From positions 169,097 through 233,096 of the forward strand of contig NZ_JRUD01000014.1 of assembly GCF_000802425.1 (NCBI RefSeq): a stretch of DNA of 64,000 nt, written 5' to 3'. How positions within the stretch are numbered: position 1 is the stretch's first letter; every line of letters begins with the position of its first letter. Below the pieces are notes generated by a model, which was not told where the DNA came from, made no database searches, and worked only from the letters and a program-made list of their open reading frames with translations. Of this stretch, positions 1 to 9,692 are shown in pieces. The stretch comes from Pseudomonas flexibilis (GTDB lineage: Bacteria; Pseudomonadota; Gammaproteobacteria; Pseudomonadales; Pseudomonadaceae). The position numbers and the translations under genes are program-made.

Positions 1-107
1 CCGTCCAGCCCCCCGCCCGCTACATGCCGTTCCTCGGCCTGGCCTTCACCAGCTCCAAGGCAAACCGCACCGCCAAGGCACTGGCCGCCGCCACCCAGCG
101 CGTTTAA
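1..107 (+). CDS. 3' end of an unrecognised gene
   Basis: An open frame enters from the left edge and stops at TAA 105-107, giving about 34 C-terminal residues that end in RTAKALAAATQRV. The tail is alanine-rich and looks like the end of a helical domain. I do not recognise the family from this fragment. The next gene starts 36 bases later on the same strand, so the two could be co-transcribed. Confidence 0.4.
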   Translation, partial: VQPPARYMPFLGLAFTSSKANRTAKALAAATQRV

Positions 108-142
108 GTTGTTCCCAGGGCCATCATGCCCCTGGGAGGAAC

Positions 143-1135
143 ATGCACACACTGATTCTCTACACCGGTGGCACCATCGGCATGCACGCCAGTGCGGGCG
201 GTCTGGTGCCCGCCGGTGGCTTCGAAGCCCGCCTGCGGGCCGAAGCGGCCCGCCGTCCGGACGCCTCCCCTGTGGAGTGGCGTTTCCGCGAACTCGCCCC
301 GCCCATCGACAGCGCCAACATGAGTCAGGCCCACTGGCTGGCCATGCGGGACGTCATTGTCGAAGCCGTCGAGCGGGACGCTTTCCAGGCAGTGCTGGTG
401 CTGCACGGCACCGACACGCTGGCCTACAGCGCCGCCGCCCTGAGCTTTCTGTTGCTTGGCCTGCCCGTTCCGGTCGTGCTGACCGGCTCCATGCTGCCCG
501 CCAGCGTGCCCGGGAGCGACGCCTGGGACAATCTGTTCGGCGCCTTGCGGCATCTGGCGGAGGGTGCCGCTCCGGGCGTGCATCTGTTCTTCCATGGCCA
601 TCTGCTGCAGGGCACGCGGGTGACCAAGCGCAGCAGTGAGCAGTTCGACGCCTTTGCCGAGACCCTGCGCCCCGTCGCGCATCCTCGATTCCTGTCCCCG
701 CCGGCACCCGATTACCGTATCCCGCGCCGGGAAGTGAACCTGGCTTGCCTTCCCCTGTACCCCGGTCTGCGCGCCGAGCATGTGCAGGCCCTGCTGGACA
801 CCGGGCTGCAGGCCTTGCTGCTGGAGTGCTACGGCAGTGGCACGGGCCCGGCAGATAACGCCGCGCTGATCGAGGTCCTGAGCCAGGCCCACACACGCGG
901 TGTGGTCCTCGCTGCCATCAGCCAGTGCCCGGAAGGCCGGGTGGATTTCGCCACCTACGCTGCCGGCAGCCAGTTGGCCGCCTGCGGCGTGATCAGCGGT
1001 GGCGGCATGACCCGCGAAGCCGCCCTGGCCAAGCTGTTCGCCCTGCTGGGCGCGGGCCTGGACCCAGCAACGGTCGAAACCCTGTTCGGCGAAGACCTGT
1101 GCGGAGAGCTGACCGGGACGGGTGCTTGCCACTAA
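143..1135 (+). CDS. ansA: L-asparaginase, cytoplasmic (type I-like)
   Basis: The 330-residue product should hydrolyse L-asparagine to aspartate and ammonia. The N-terminal catalytic signature is present as YTGGTIGM (Thr11 is the expected nucleophile) and the second signature as HGTDTLAY at about residues 88-95. There is no signal peptide, so the enzyme is probably cytoplasmic, as for type I rather than type II asparaginases. Length fits the family. The ATG at 143 follows a strong GGGAGGA ribosome site. A GNAT gene follows 35 bases downstream on the same strand and may be co-transcribed. A glutaminase/asparaginase or the amidotransferase-type relative cannot be excluded on specificity. Confidence 0.9.
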   Translation: MHTLILYTGGTIGMHASAGGLVPAGGFEARLRAEAARRPDASPVEWRFRELAPPIDSANMSQAHWLAMRDVIVEAVERDAFQAVLVLHGTDTLAYSAAALSFLLLGLPVPVVLTGSMLPASVPGSDAWDNLFGALRHLAEGAAPGVHLFFHGHLLQGTRVTKRSSEQFDAFAETLRPVAHPRFLSPPAPDYRIPRREVNLACLPLYPGLRAEHVQALLDTGLQALLLECYGSGTGPADNAALIEVLSQAHTRGVVLAAISQCPEGRVDFATYAAGSQLAACGVISGGGMTREAALAKLFALLGAGLDPATVETLFGEDLCGELTGTGACH

Positions 1136-1170
1136 GCTAAGCGCGTCTGTGCTTGTCGAGGAGATGCGTC

Positions 1171-1632
1171 ATGAGCCGCCGATTACCCGTGGAAATCCGC
1201 CCGGTCGGGCCCGACGACCATGACGCCTGGCTGCCCCTGTGGCAGGGCTACCAGCGCTTCTACATGATGAGCCTGGAGCCGGCGGTCAGCGCCGCCACCT
1301 GGCAGCGCTTCCTGGATGCCAGCGAAGGACAGCACGCCGCCCTCGCCTGGGCCGATGGCCAGGCAGTGGGCCTGGTGCACTGGCTGTACCACCGCAACAC
1401 CTGGACGCTGAATCCGGTCTGCTACCTGCAGGACCTGTTCATCGCCCGTGACCTGCGCAGCCAGGGCGTCGGTCGGCAGTTGATCGAGCATGTCGAGCAG
1501 CAGGCCCGCCAGGTGCCCTGCGACGAGCTCTACTGGCTGACCCACGAGACCAACACCAATGCGATCCGCCTGTATGCACGGGTGGCCGAGCGCACGGGCT
1601 TCGTGCAGTTCCTGAAGACGCTGAAGAGCTGA
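1171..1632 (+). CDS. GNAT-family N-acetyltransferase
   Basis: A 153-residue acetyltransferase of the GNAT fold. Motif A, which binds the acetyl-CoA pyrophosphate, is visible as LQDLFIARDLRSQGVGRQL at about residues 87-105, with the R-S-Q-G-V-G-R loop. The C-terminal part (TNTNAIRLYARVAERTGF) is the usual motif B region. The ATG at 1171 is chosen over an upstream TTG at 1153 because GAGGAG at 1158-1163 sits 7 bases before it. The substrate is unknown. It lies 35 bases after the asparaginase gene and converges on zwf. Confidence 0.85.
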   Translation: MSRRLPVEIRPVGPDDHDAWLPLWQGYQRFYMMSLEPAVSAATWQRFLDASEGQHAALAWADGQAVGLVHWLYHRNTWTLNPVCYLQDLFIARDLRSQGVGRQLIEHVEQQARQVPCDELYWLTHETNTNAIRLYARVAERTGFVQFLKTLKS

Positions 1633-1695
1633 GATTCCGGCCGACTGAAAGCAAAATGGGGGCAGATCGTCGTACCGGCGTCATGGCCCGGAGCA

Positions 1696-3141
1696 TCACT
1701 CGTGCCAGCGCCGCTCACTGTTTTCCAGCAGGCTGGCGGCCTGTTCCGGACCGTTGCTGCCGGCCGGGTAGGGCTTCGGACGCTGGTAGTACTCCTGCCA
1801 GCCCTGCAGGATCGGATCGATCCAGCGCCAGGCGGCTTCCACCTCGTCGCGCCGCATGAACAGCGTCGAGTCGCCCTCGATCACGTCCAGCAGCAGCCGC
1901 TCGTAGGCATCCCAGCGCCGACGCTGGCGGAAGGCATCAGCCAGGTTGAGGTCCAGCTCCACCGGCTCCAGGCTCATGCCCTTGCCCGGCTGCTTGGCCA
2001 TCAGTTGCAGGCTGATGCGCTCCTCCGGCTGCAGGCGGATGATCAGCCGGTTGGCCTCGCTGCCATTGAACAGGCGGTGCGGCACCGGCTTGAACTGGAT
2101 GACGATCTCCGAGGTCTTGCGCGCCATGCGCTTGCCGGTGCGCAGGTAGAACGGCACACCGGCCCAGCGCCAGTTGTCGATCTCCGCCTGCACGGCGACG
2201 AAGGTTTCGGTGTCGCTGTCGTTGTCGACGTTCTTCTCGAAGTAGTAGGCCGGCACGTCATGCCCGCCGATGCGCCCGGCCACGTACTGGCCACGCACCG
2301 TCTTGTCCTGCACATCCAGGCCGGTGATCGGCTTGAGGGCCTCGAGCACCTTGACCTTCTCGCTGCGCACCGAATCGGCGTCGAAACGCACCGGTGCCTC
2401 CATGGCCACCAGGCACAAGAGCTGCAGCAGGTGGTTCTGCAGCATGTCGCGCATCGCGCCAGCGTTGTCGTAGTAGGCGCCGCGGTTTTCCACGCCGAGG
2501 GTCTCGCACACGCTGATCTGCACGTGGTCGATGTGCCCGGAACGCCACACCGGCTCGAACAGGGCGTTGGCGAAGCGCAGCGCCATGAGGTTCTGCACCG
2601 TTTCCTTGCCCAGGTAGTGGTCGATGCGGAAGATCTGCGGCTCATCGAACGCCTGGCCAATGCCGGCGTTGATCGCCTGGGCCGAGGCCAGCGAGCGGCC
2701 GATGGGCTTTTCCAGCACGATGCGGGTGTGCTCGCCGGTCAGCCGGGCCGTGGCCAGCGAGGCGGCGATGTCCTGGAACAGGTCCGGCGCGGTGGCCATG
2801 TAATAGATGCGCCCGCGCCGGCAAGCGCCCTGCTCCAGGTAGCGGGCCAGGCGGCCGTAGTCGGCGCTCTGGCTGGCGTCCATGGCCAGGTAGTCCAGGC
2901 GCGCGGCGAAGCCCTGCCAGGCCTCGTTGTCGAAGGTGGCGCGCGGGATGTGTGCGCGGCAGTGGCGCTCGGCCAGGGCCTGATAGGCGGCCCGCTGCAA
3001 TGGCGTGCGCGCCAGCGCCAGGATGCGCATGTCCGCGGGCAGGCGGCCATCGCGATGCAGGTGATACAGGGCCGGCAGCAACTTGTGCAACGCCAGGTCG
3101 CCTGTGCCGCCGAAAACCAGCATGTCGCAGGGAAGTGTCAC
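1696..3141 (-). CDS. zwf: Glucose-6-phosphate 1-dehydrogenase (second zwf type)
   Basis: This 481-residue enzyme oxidises glucose 6-phosphate to 6-phosphogluconolactone with NAD(P)+, the entry to the Entner-Doudoroff and pentose phosphate routes. The nucleotide-binding loop is FGGTGDLA (residues 10-17) and the substrate/active-site signature is RIDHYLGKE (172-180). The neighbours are not pgl and eda, which in Pseudomonas follow the main zwf. Instead it stands alone, divergent from a HexR-like regulator and next to the pycA/oadA block, which is the context of the second zwf of P. aeruginosa. A HexR-type operator sits in the shared promoter region, so control by the neighbour is likely. Confidence 0.93.
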   Translation of the reverse strand: MTLPCDMLVFGGTGDLALHKLLPALYHLHRDGRLPADMRILALARTPLQRAAYQALAERHCRAHIPRATFDNEAWQGFAARLDYLAMDASQSADYGRLARYLEQGACRRGRIYYMATAPDLFQDIAASLATARLTGEHTRIVLEKPIGRSLASAQAINAGIGQAFDEPQIFRIDHYLGKETVQNLMALRFANALFEPVWRSGHIDHVQISVCETLGVENRGAYYDNAGAMRDMLQNHLLQLLCLVAMEAPVRFDADSVRSEKVKVLEALKPITGLDVQDKTVRGQYVAGRIGGHDVPAYYFEKNVDNDSDTETFVAVQAEIDNWRWAGVPFYLRTGKRMARKTSEIVIQFKPVPHRLFNGSEANRLIIRLQPEERISLQLMAKQPGKGMSLEPVELDLNLADAFRQRRRWDAYERLLLDVIEGDSTLFMRRDEVEAAWRWIDPILQGWQEYYQRPKPYPAGSNGPEQAASLLENSERRWHE

Positions 3142-3180
3142 CGGTCACGCTCCAGAGTTGGCCTCGTGCTGGCGGTGTCA

Positions 3181-3195
3181 TGTAGTATCACTACA
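3181..3195. promoter_or_regulatory. HexR/RpiR-type operator palindrome
   Basis: TGTAGT-ATC-ACTACA is a perfect 6-bp inverted repeat with a 3-base centre, between divergent zwf and the RpiR-family gene. It fits the HexR-type consensus I recall (TGTAAT-N3-ATTACA). A further half-site ACTACA lies at 3202-3207, 12 bases after the first one. Binding by the adjacent regulator is inferred. Confidence 0.7.
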
Positions 3196-3240
3196 AAACC
3201 CACTACAGCCCCGGCCGCCGATCATACCCGAGTCCTGCCC

Positions 3241-4107
3241 TTGAATCTGTTGCAACACATCGCCCAGTCCCGCCACCTGCTCCGCAAGTCGGAGCTCAAG
3301 GTCGCCGACCATCTCCTGCTCGATCCCGCGGCAGTCATCCACAGCTCCATGGCGGATCTGGCGCACAGCGTTGGAGTCAGTGAGCCCACCATCGTGCGCT
3401 TCTGCCGCGCCATCGGCTGCACCGGTTTCCAGGATCTCAAGCTCAAGCTGGCGCAGAGCCTGGCCGCAGGCGCCAGCTTCGGCCAGTTCGCCATTCGCGA
3501 GGATGATTCGGTCACCGACTTCAGCCTGAAGATCTTCGACACCACCCTGCACACGCTGATGGAGGTGCGCGAGCGGCTGAACGTGCAGTCGCTCGAGAAG
3601 GCCATCGCCGCCATCGCCAAGGCGCAGCGCGTGGAGTTCTACGGCTTCGGCGCCTCCGGCGCGGTGGCCACCGACGCGCAGCACAAGTTCTTCCGCCTGC
3701 TGCTCACCGCCGCCGCCTATTCCGACCCGCACATGCAGGCCATGTCGGCGGTGACCCTCAAGCCGGGCGACGTAGCCATCTGCATCTCGCAGTCAGGCCG
3801 CTCCAAGGACCTGCTGACCACTGCGCACCTGGTACGCGAAACCGGCGCCACGCTGATCACCCTCTGCCCGGGGCAGACGCCACTGGCCGAGCTGTCGGAC
3901 GTGAACCTGGCCATCGACGTGCAGGAAGACACCGAGATCTACACACCGCTCACCTCGCGCATCGCCCACCTGGTGGTGATCGACGTGCTGGCCATGGGTG
4001 TGGCCATGTCCCGCGGCCCGGACCTGGTCGAGCACCTCAAGAGCGTGAAGCGCAGCCTGCGCAGCCTGCGGCTGTCGCCCAAGTCGGTGAAGAACCTGGA
4101 AGAGTGA
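3241..4107 (+). CDS. HexR-like RpiR-family transcriptional regulator
   Basis: A 288-residue regulator with an N-terminal helix-turn-helix of the RpiR family (the segment SMADLAHSVGVSEPTIVRFC) and a C-terminal SIS sugar-phosphate domain (GFGASGAVATDAQHKF and ICISQSGRSKDL). HexR proteins sense 2-keto-3-deoxy-6-phosphogluconate and control glucose catabolism. The TTG at 3241 is chosen because the protein then starts MNLLQHIAQSRHLLRKSE, the usual HexR N-terminus; the frame runs open much further upstream, but that part is antisense to zwf. Since zwf here lacks pgl and eda, this is probably the paralogue rather than the main HexR. It likely controls the divergent zwf and itself. Confidence 0.85.
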   Translation: MNLLQHIAQSRHLLRKSELKVADHLLLDPAAVIHSSMADLAHSVGVSEPTIVRFCRAIGCTGFQDLKLKLAQSLAAGASFGQFAIREDDSVTDFSLKIFDTTLHTLMEVRERLNVQSLEKAIAAIAKAQRVEFYGFGASGAVATDAQHKFFRLLLTAAAYSDPHMQAMSAVTLKPGDVAICISQSGRSKDLLTTAHLVRETGATLITLCPGQTPLAELSDVNLAIDVQEDTEIYTPLTSRIAHLVVIDVLAMGVAMSRGPDLVEHLKSVKRSLRSLRLSPKSVKNLEE

Positions 4108-4118
4108 GACGCACGGTT

Positions 4119-4196
4119 CGTAGGGCGGTCAGCGCTTTCCTGGCCGCCGGCCGGCATCCACACCGGCGGACAAGAACAACGTTGTCCGCCCTACGG
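4119..4196. repeat. GTAGGGTGG-family double-hairpin repeat, copy 1
   Basis: The element starts CGTAGGGCGG and ends CCGCCCTACGG, with an inner GGCGGACAAGAACAACGTTGTCCGCC hairpin half. It lies in the intergenic space after the HexR-like gene. Its ends and internal arms match seven other loci in this window. Confidence 0.8.
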
Positions 4197-4312
4197 ATTC
4201 GATGCGGCTCCGCAGCCGCCTGTCACCCTTAACCCGCCTGTCAGCGAACCGTCCCGCAACCGTCATGTCCTTTCGCAAGGCTGAAGCTCCCACATACTCG
4301 GGAGACTTCGCC

Positions 4313-4456
4313 ATGCGCCGTCACGTCGATACCTACCCCCAGGATGATGCCAAGGCCCGCCGCAAGCAGGAGGAAATCCGCCGCATGCGCTACCGCCGGG
4401 CCATCGAGCGCTACTGGGAGGAGCGCCAGCTGCGCGCCACGCTGACGCCCTACTGA
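4313..4456 (+). CDS. Small basic protein, 47 residues, unknown
   Basis: A short ORF starting MRRHVDTYPQDDAKARR and ending ATLTPY. It is rich in Arg, Lys and Glu and should form one charged helix. The ATG at 4313 has GGAG at 4301-4304. A longer frame starts upstream at 4202 but has no ribosome site there. Its 3' end overlaps the 3' end of the convergent LysR gene by 7 bases. I recall similar small charged proteins in Pseudomonas but cannot name a function; the coding call rests on the start site and composition. Confidence 0.6.
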   Translation: MRRHVDTYPQDDAKARRKQEEIRRMRYRRAIERYWEERQLRATLTPY

Positions 4457-5394
4457 ACCCGCTGCGCGAAGCGCTCGGCCAGCGCGGTGAGGCTGCCGCG
4501 CTCGCGGCGCACGAAGTCGAAGAACGCCTGCGCTACCGGCGACAGCTGCTTGTCGCGCGCATGCACCACGCACCAACTGCGCCGCAGAGGCAGCTCGGCC
4601 ACCGGCAACTCGACCAGCTCGCCATCGGCCAGCTCGCGGCGCACCGCGTGGCGCGGCAGCAGCGCCAGGCCCAATCCGGCGATCACGCCTTCGCGCTGCG
4701 CTTCCAGCGAACCGAGCTCCAGCGTCTGCGGGAAATGCGCGCGCTTCTGGTGGCAGTACTCCTCCGTCACCGCGCGCGTGGCCGAGCCCTGCTCGCGCAC
4801 CAGCAGCAGGTGGCTGGTCAGGTCCTGCAGCTGCAGTCCGGAGCGTTGTGCCAGCGGATGGTCCGAACGCGCCACGGCGATGATCGGGTTGTCCAGGAAC
4901 GGCAGGAACTCCAGCCCCATGTCGGCCGGGACCATGGTCATGATCAACAGGTCGTCACGGTGCACCGACAGGCGCTTGAGCGCCTGAGCATGGTTGACCA
5001 CGGCCATCTGCAGGCTGACCTCCGGGTGGCGCGCCCGAAACGCCGCAAACAGGTGCGGCACGAAGTACTGGGCGCTGGTCTCCACCGCCAGGCGCAGCTG
5101 GCCCTGCAGTGAGCCGCGCAGGTCGGACAGCTGCATGTCGAGGTTTTCCAGCCGACCGAGGACATCCAGGCAGGCACGCTGCAGCGCCTCGGCAGCTTCG
5201 GTCAGGTGCAGCTTGCGCCCCACGTACTCGAACAACGGCTGGCCGACCAGCTCTTCCAGCTGGCGCATCTGCAGGCTGATGGCCGGCTGGGTGAGTGCCA
5301 TGGCCTCGGCGGCGCGACTGTAGGAGCGGTGGTCACAGACGGCCAGGAACACCTGCATCTGGCGCAGCGTCAGGCGGTTCAGCGATTTGCGCAT
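4450..5394 (-). CDS. pycR: LysR-family regulator (PycR type)
   Basis: A 314-residue LysR-type regulator. The winged helix-turn-helix is at about residues 5-65, with the segment RSYSRAAEAMALTQPAISLQ, followed by a periplasmic-binding-like effector domain. It is divergent from pycA with a 164-base gap, the arrangement of PycR (PA5437) and pycA in P. aeruginosa, where PycR controls pyruvate carboxylase genes. A perfect palindrome at 5436-5451 is the likely binding site. It also shares features with CysB/CbbR-like LysR proteins. The effector ligand is not known from sequence. Confidence 0.85.
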   Translation of the reverse strand: MRKSLNRLTLRQMQVFLAVCDHRSYSRAAEAMALTQPAISLQMRQLEELVGQPLFEYVGRKLHLTEAAEALQRACLDVLGRLENLDMQLSDLRGSLQGQLRLAVETSAQYFVPHLFAAFRARHPEVSLQMAVVNHAQALKRLSVHRDDLLIMTMVPADMGLEFLPFLDNPIIAVARSDHPLAQRSGLQLQDLTSHLLLVREQGSATRAVTEEYCHQKRAHFPQTLELGSLEAQREGVIAGLGLALLPRHAVRRELADGELVELPVAELPLRRSWCVVHARDKQLSPVAQAFFDFVRRERGSLTALAERFAQRVQ

Positions 5395-5435
5395 GGGCCT
5401 CGTTGCCTTTAGTGGGGTGCGGTTTCCAGACGGAT

Positions 5436-5451
5436 ATAAGTAATTACTTAT
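5436..5451. promoter_or_regulatory. 16-bp palindrome, probable PycR operator
   Basis: ATAAGTAATTACTTAT is a perfect palindrome and contains the T-N11-A pattern typical of LysR sites. It lies 42 bases from the regulator start and 108 bases before pycA, in an AT-rich stretch unlike the surrounding DNA. Binding by the LysR neighbour is inferred from position. Confidence 0.65.
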
Positions 5452-5558
5452 TCACTGGCAAATAAATATTGATTTTTCTTAATCGCGGCACTGGGCGTAG
5501 GGTAAACGCCATCGAATCCGCTGCGGCGGATCGCGTTTCTGAGGCGAGGACTACAACA

Positions 5559-6974
<1,416 letters not shown>

Positions 6975-6985
6975 GGGACTGAACC

Positions 6986-8794
6986 ATGACCAAGAAGATC
7001 ACCGTTACCGACACCATCCTGCGTGATGCGCACCAGTCGCTGCTGGCCACCCGCATGCGCACCGAGGACATGCTGCCGATCTGCGACAAGCTGGATCGCG
7101 TGGGTTACTGGTCGCTGGAAGTCTGGGGCGGCGCCACCTTCGACGCCTGCGTTCGCTTCCTCAAGGAAGACCCGTGGGAACGCCTGCGCCAGCTGCGCGC
7201 CGCGCTGCCCAACACCCGTCTGCAGATGCTCTTGCGCGGCCAGAACCTGCTCGGCTATCGCCACTACAGCGACGACGTGGTGGAAGCCTTCGTCGCCAAG
7301 GCGGCCGAGAACGGCATCGACGTGTTCCGCATCTTCGACGCCATGAACGACGTGCGGAACCTGGAAACCGCCATCCGCGCGGTGAAGAAGGCCGGCAAGC
7401 ACGCCCAGGGCACTCTCGCCTACACCACCAGCCCGGTGCACACCATCGACGCCTTCGTCGAGCAGGCCCGGCAGATGGCCGCCATGGGCGTGGACTCCAT
7501 CGCCATCAAGGACATGGCCGGCCTGCTGACGCCCTACGCCACCGGCGCGCTGGTCAAGGCCCTCAAGCAGGCGCTGCCGCAGCTGGAGGTGGTGGTGCAC
7601 TCCCACGACACCGCCGGCGTGGCCAGCATGTGCCAGCTGAAGGCCATCGAGAACGGCGCCGACCGCATCGATACCGCCATCTCCAGCCTGGCCTGGGGCA
7701 CCAGCCACCCAGGCACCGAGTCGATGGTCGCCGCCCTGCGTGGCAGCGAGTACGACACCGGCCTCGACCTGGAGCTGCTGCAGGAGATCGGCCTGTATTT
7801 CTACGGGGTGCGCAAGAAGTACCACCAGTTCGAAAGCGAATTCACCGGCGTGGACACCCGCGTGCAGGTCAACCAGGTGCCGGGGGGGATGATTTCCAAC
7901 CTGGCCAACCAGCTCAAGGAGCAGGGCGCCCTGCACCGCATGGACGAGGTACTCGCGGAAATTCCGCGGGTGCGCAAGGACCTTGGCTACCCGCCGCTGG
8001 TCACCCCGACTTCGCAGATCGTCGGTACCCAGGCGTTCTTCAACGTGCTGGCCGGCGAGCGCTACAAGACCATCACCAACGAGGTGAAGCTGTACCTGCA
8101 GGGCCGCTACGGCAAGGCGCCGGGCGAGGTAAACGAACACCTGCGCTTCCAGGCCATCGGCCATGAGGAGGTGATCGTCTGCCGTCCGGCCGACCTGCTC
8201 AAGCCGGAAATGGACCGTCTGCGCGCGGAGATCGGCGGGCTGGCAACGTCCGAGGAGGACGTGCTGACCTTCGCCATGTTCCCGGACATCGGCCGCAAGT
8301 TCCTGGAAGAGCGCGCCGCCGGCACCCTGACCCCGGAACCGCTGCTGCCGATGTCCAACGGCACCGGCGCCAGTCCGGCCGACGAGGGCGTGCCCACCGA
8401 GTTCATCATCGATGTGCACGGCGAGACTTACCGCGTGGACATCACCGGCGTGGGCGTGAAAGGCGGCGGCAAGCGCCACTTCTTCCTGTCCATCGACGGC
8501 ATGCCCGAGGAGGTGGTGTTCGAGCCGCTCAACACCTTCGTGGCCGGCGGAGCGGGCAACCGCAAGCAGGTCAGCGCCCCCGGGGATGTCAGCACCCACA
8601 TGCCGGGCAACATCGTCGATGTGCTGGTCAAGGAAGGCGATGTGGTCAAGGCCGGCCAACCCGTGCTGATCGCCGAGGCGATGAAGATGGAAACCGAGGT
8701 ACAGGCGCCGATCGCCGGCACGGTAAAGGCCGTGCATGTGGCCAAGGGGGACCGCGTCACGCCGGGCGAAGTGCTGATCGAAATCGCCGGCTGA
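6986..8794 (+). CDS. oadA: Pyruvate carboxylase subunit B / oxaloacetate decarboxylase alpha
   Basis: A 602-residue protein with an N-terminal HMGL-like carboxyltransferase domain (TDTILRDAHQSLLATRMRTE at about residues 8-27), a conserved carboxylase middle domain, and a C-terminal biotinyl domain. The biotin attachment site is AEAMKMETEV with Lys567. It is named oadA by sequence, but there are no beta/gamma sodium-pump subunit genes nearby. Its pairing with pycA indicates an anaplerotic pyruvate carboxylase rather than a sodium-pumping decarboxylase. A strong terminator follows. The symbol pycB is also used for this gene in Pseudomonas. Confidence 0.92.
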   Translation: MTKKITVTDTILRDAHQSLLATRMRTEDMLPICDKLDRVGYWSLEVWGGATFDACVRFLKEDPWERLRQLRAALPNTRLQMLLRGQNLLGYRHYSDDVVEAFVAKAAENGIDVFRIFDAMNDVRNLETAIRAVKKAGKHAQGTLAYTTSPVHTIDAFVEQARQMAAMGVDSIAIKDMAGLLTPYATGALVKALKQALPQLEVVVHSHDTAGVASMCQLKAIENGADRIDTAISSLAWGTSHPGTESMVAALRGSEYDTGLDLELLQEIGLYFYGVRKKYHQFESEFTGVDTRVQVNQVPGGMISNLANQLKEQGALHRMDEVLAEIPRVRKDLGYPPLVTPTSQIVGTQAFFNVLAGERYKTITNEVKLYLQGRYGKAPGEVNEHLRFQAIGHEEVIVCRPADLLKPEMDRLRAEIGGLATSEEDVLTFAMFPDIGRKFLEERAAGTLTPEPLLPMSNGTGASPADEGVPTEFIIDVHGETYRVDITGVGVKGGGKRHFFLSIDGMPEEVVFEPLNTFVAGGAGNRKQVSAPGDVSTHMPGNIVDVLVKEGDVVKAGQPVLIAEAMKMETEVQAPIAGTVKAVHVAKGDRVTPGEVLIEIAG

Positions 8795-8816
8795 TTCCCA
8801 ACACAGTTTCCTCATC

Positions 8817-8841
8817 GGGGAGCAGGATGCTCCCCTTTTTT
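8817..8841 (+). terminator. Rho-independent terminator after oadA
   Basis: GGGGAGCA, loop GGA, TGCTCCCC and then TTTTTT: an 8-bp GC-rich stem followed at once by a T run, 23 bases after the oadA stop codon. Confidence 0.9.
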
Positions 8842-8850
8842 ATGGAGGGC

Positions 8851-8943
8851 TTTTTGTGGGAGCGGACGCGTCCGCGAGCCTTCCGGCGACCGTCCAGACT
8901 GTCGAGCCCAACAGCTCGCGAATGAATTCGCTCCTACAAAAAG
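8851..8943. repeat. REP doublet (REPIN-like)
   Basis: Two inverted REP units face each other. The left reads TTTTTGTGGGAGCGG...CCGCGAG and the right, on the other strand, reads TTTTTGTAGGAGCGAATTC...CGCGAG. Each unit contains its own small hairpin. This fills most of the 337-base gap between oadA and hcp (8795-9131). The rest of the gap holds the terminator and about 190 bases of hcp leader with no clear feature. Confidence 0.8.
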
Positions 8944-9131
8944 GACTGGGCAGCCCTGCTGCGCAGCCTGCCGCCATCCGCCGCGCAGCTTGTTGCGCAA
9001 TTTCCCGTGACACGCCGCACACCGCGCCTGCAACAGGCTTCCAACCCATTGATGCAAAAGACTTTTATGCTTCAGGCACGCCGCTTGCCATGGGATCGGG
9101 GCAACCCTACCCATCTACAAGGAGCGTACCC

Positions 9132-9647
9132 ATGCCAACTCCCGCCTACCTGACCATCGAGGGCAGCAAGCAGGGCCTGATCACCGCCGGCACCTTCACC
9201 GAGGATTCGGTCGGCAACATCTTCCAGGAAGGCCATGAGGACCAGATCCTCGTCCAGGCCTTCAGCCATCAGGTGATCATTCCCCGCGACCCGCAGTCCG
9301 GCCAGCCGACCGGCCAGCGCGTGCACAAGCCTCTGATGGTCAGCAAGGTGTTCGACAAGTCGTCGCCGCTGATCTTCAACGCCCTGACCTCCGGCGAGCG
9401 CCTGAACAAGTGCCGCCTGGAATGGTTCCGCACCTCCTCCACCGGCACCCAGGAGCACTACTTCACCATCGAGCTGGAGGACGCGGTGATCGTCGACGTG
9501 CAGTCGCGCATGCCCAACTGCCAGGACCCGGACATGACCCACTTCACCCACCTGGAAGACGTCTATTTCACTTACCGCAAGATCATCTGGACCCATGAAG
9601 TCGCCGGCACCTCCGGCTCGGACGACTGGCGCGCGCCGAACGTGTAA
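9132..9647 (+). CDS. hcp: Hcp tube protein of type VI secretion
   Basis: A 171-residue Hcp, the ring protein that stacks into the inner tube of the type VI secretion system and carries or escorts effectors. The N-terminus MPTPAYLTIEGSKQGLITAG and the segment HKPLMVSKVFDKSSPLIFNA are typical of the Hcp family linked to VgrG in Pseudomonas. The ATG at 9132 follows AAGGAG. No signal peptide is expected or seen. vgrG starts 45 bases downstream, so this is an orphan hcp-vgrG-effector cassette; the main secretion apparatus genes are not in the window. Confidence 0.93.
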   Translation: MPTPAYLTIEGSKQGLITAGTFTEDSVGNIFQEGHEDQILVQAFSHQVIIPRDPQSGQPTGQRVHKPLMVSKVFDKSSPLIFNALTSGERLNKCRLEWFRTSSTGTQEHYFTIELEDAVIVDVQSRMPNCQDPDMTHFTHLEDVYFTYRKIIWTHEVAGTSGSDDWRAPNV

Positions 9648-9692
9648 GCCTGGAAGGGCGCTCCGCAACCGGGGCGCCCTCGCCGACAAGGA

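Noticed and set aside
1702..3240. Long N-terminal extension of the HexR-like frame across zwf
   Set aside because: It is antisense to zwf, has no family similarity, and the HexR N-terminus begins at 3241.
6986..8794. Sodium-pumping oxaloacetate decarboxylase
   Set aside because: No beta or gamma subunit genes are adjacent; pairing with pycA indicates pyruvate carboxylase.
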